From Microcoleaceae cyanobacterium UBA11344 (GTDB lineage: Bacteria; Cyanobacteriota; Cyanobacteriia; Cyanobacteriales; Microcoleaceae), in NCBI GenBank assembly GCA_003483675.1, contig DMYK01000538.1, positions 1 through 5,358 of the forward strand: a DNA stretch of 5,358 nucleotides, in the 5' to 3' direction. Below, piece by piece: positions 5,265 through 5,358 of this stretch; within the stretch, counting starts at the first letter, position 1, and each line of letters begins with the position of its first letter. The notes under the pieces were generated by a model that saw nothing but the letters and a program-made list of their open reading frames with translations, ran no database searches and was not told the DNA's origin. The translations under genes and the position numbers were made by a program.

Positions 5265-5358
5265 GCCGCAATTAACCTAAAACCCTATCAGGGATTGAAA
5301 CGTGCTTAGCGGCGCTGCATTGACACTGTGGCTTACCCCGGCCGCAATTAACCTAAAA
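5265..5358 (+). CRISPR. Start of a CRISPR array: repeat, spacer, partial second repeat
   Basis: The first repeat is 37 bp (5265-5301), beginning GCCGCAATTAACCTAAAA and ending CCCTATCAGGGATTGAAAC, with a CCCT/AGGG mini-hairpin. A 39-bp spacer follows (5302-5340, about 62% G+C), and the second copy starts at 5341 and is identical for the 18 bases visible before the window ends. Identity extends two bases leftward (CG at 5263-5264 and 5339-5340), so the repeat edge could be 5263 and the spacer 37 bp. The repeat matches the common cyanobacterial 37-mer family with a GTTGCAATT start, here changed to GCCGCAATT in both copies. Such repeats accompany type I-D or III systems, but no cas gene lies in the window and the subtype is not determined. 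Transcription is inferred to run rightward. Confidence 0.93.

Noticed and set aside
5262..5269. GCGGCCGC at the edge of the first repeat as a cloning-site artefact
   Set aside because: The second repeat also begins GGCCGCAATT, so most of the site belongs to the repeat and the outer bases match by chance.
4786..5271. 161-codon open frame on the - strand across the kinase end, the leader and the first CRISPR repeat
   Set aside because: It reads antisense through the kinase tail and into the repeat, with low-complexity Pro/Ser/Asn/Arg sequence caused by the G-rich opposite strand. No domain is visible.

Overview
The window looks like an accessory chromosomal stretch of a filamentous cyanobacterium, probably Oscillatoriales (a Microcoleus/Oscillatoria-type genome). 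Evidence is five exact HIP1 octamers GCGATCGC (starting at 648, 1779, 1943, 2559, 2902) where about 0.1 is expected by chance, a heptamer short tandem repeat, a short structured dispersed repeat, a Uma2-family gene remnant, and a CRISPR repeat of the cyanobacterial type ending GGGATTGAAAC. Order-level placement is inference.

All recognisable genes are on the + strand, separated by AT-rich spacers, with no tight operon. Left to right: 1-273, an intergenic stretch with a small direct repeat and a good -10 box; 274-969, an unrecognised 231-aa protein started by TTG; 1160-2161, a 333-aa RNase III-fold protein that on close reading contains two tandem RNase III-like domains, both lacking key catalytic residues; 2216-2619, a Uma2-family endonuclease pseudogene whose catalytic centre has been deleted, leaving the N-terminus and, in another frame, the C-terminal coiled coil; 2653-2810, a dispersed structured repeat followed by heptamer repeats; 2848-4962, a 704-aa protein with a COG4248-type kinase domain and CPWC zinc motif, a proline-rich linker, and a long Gly/Trp-rich membrane region built from GAxWGxFLG repeats; 4963-5264, a non-coding leader with three degenerate ~62-65-bp units; 5265-5358, the first repeat, first spacer and start of the second repeat of a CRISPR array that leaves the window.

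No cas gene is visible. Nothing in the sequence proves that the genes act together. The two most noteworthy items are the catalytically degenerate tandem RNase III protein, which would form an intramolecular pseudo-dimer able to bind but probably not cut double-stranded RNA, and the kinase fused to a glycine-zipper membrane module. The co-location of a dsRNA-binding-type fold with a CRISPR leader is suggestive only.
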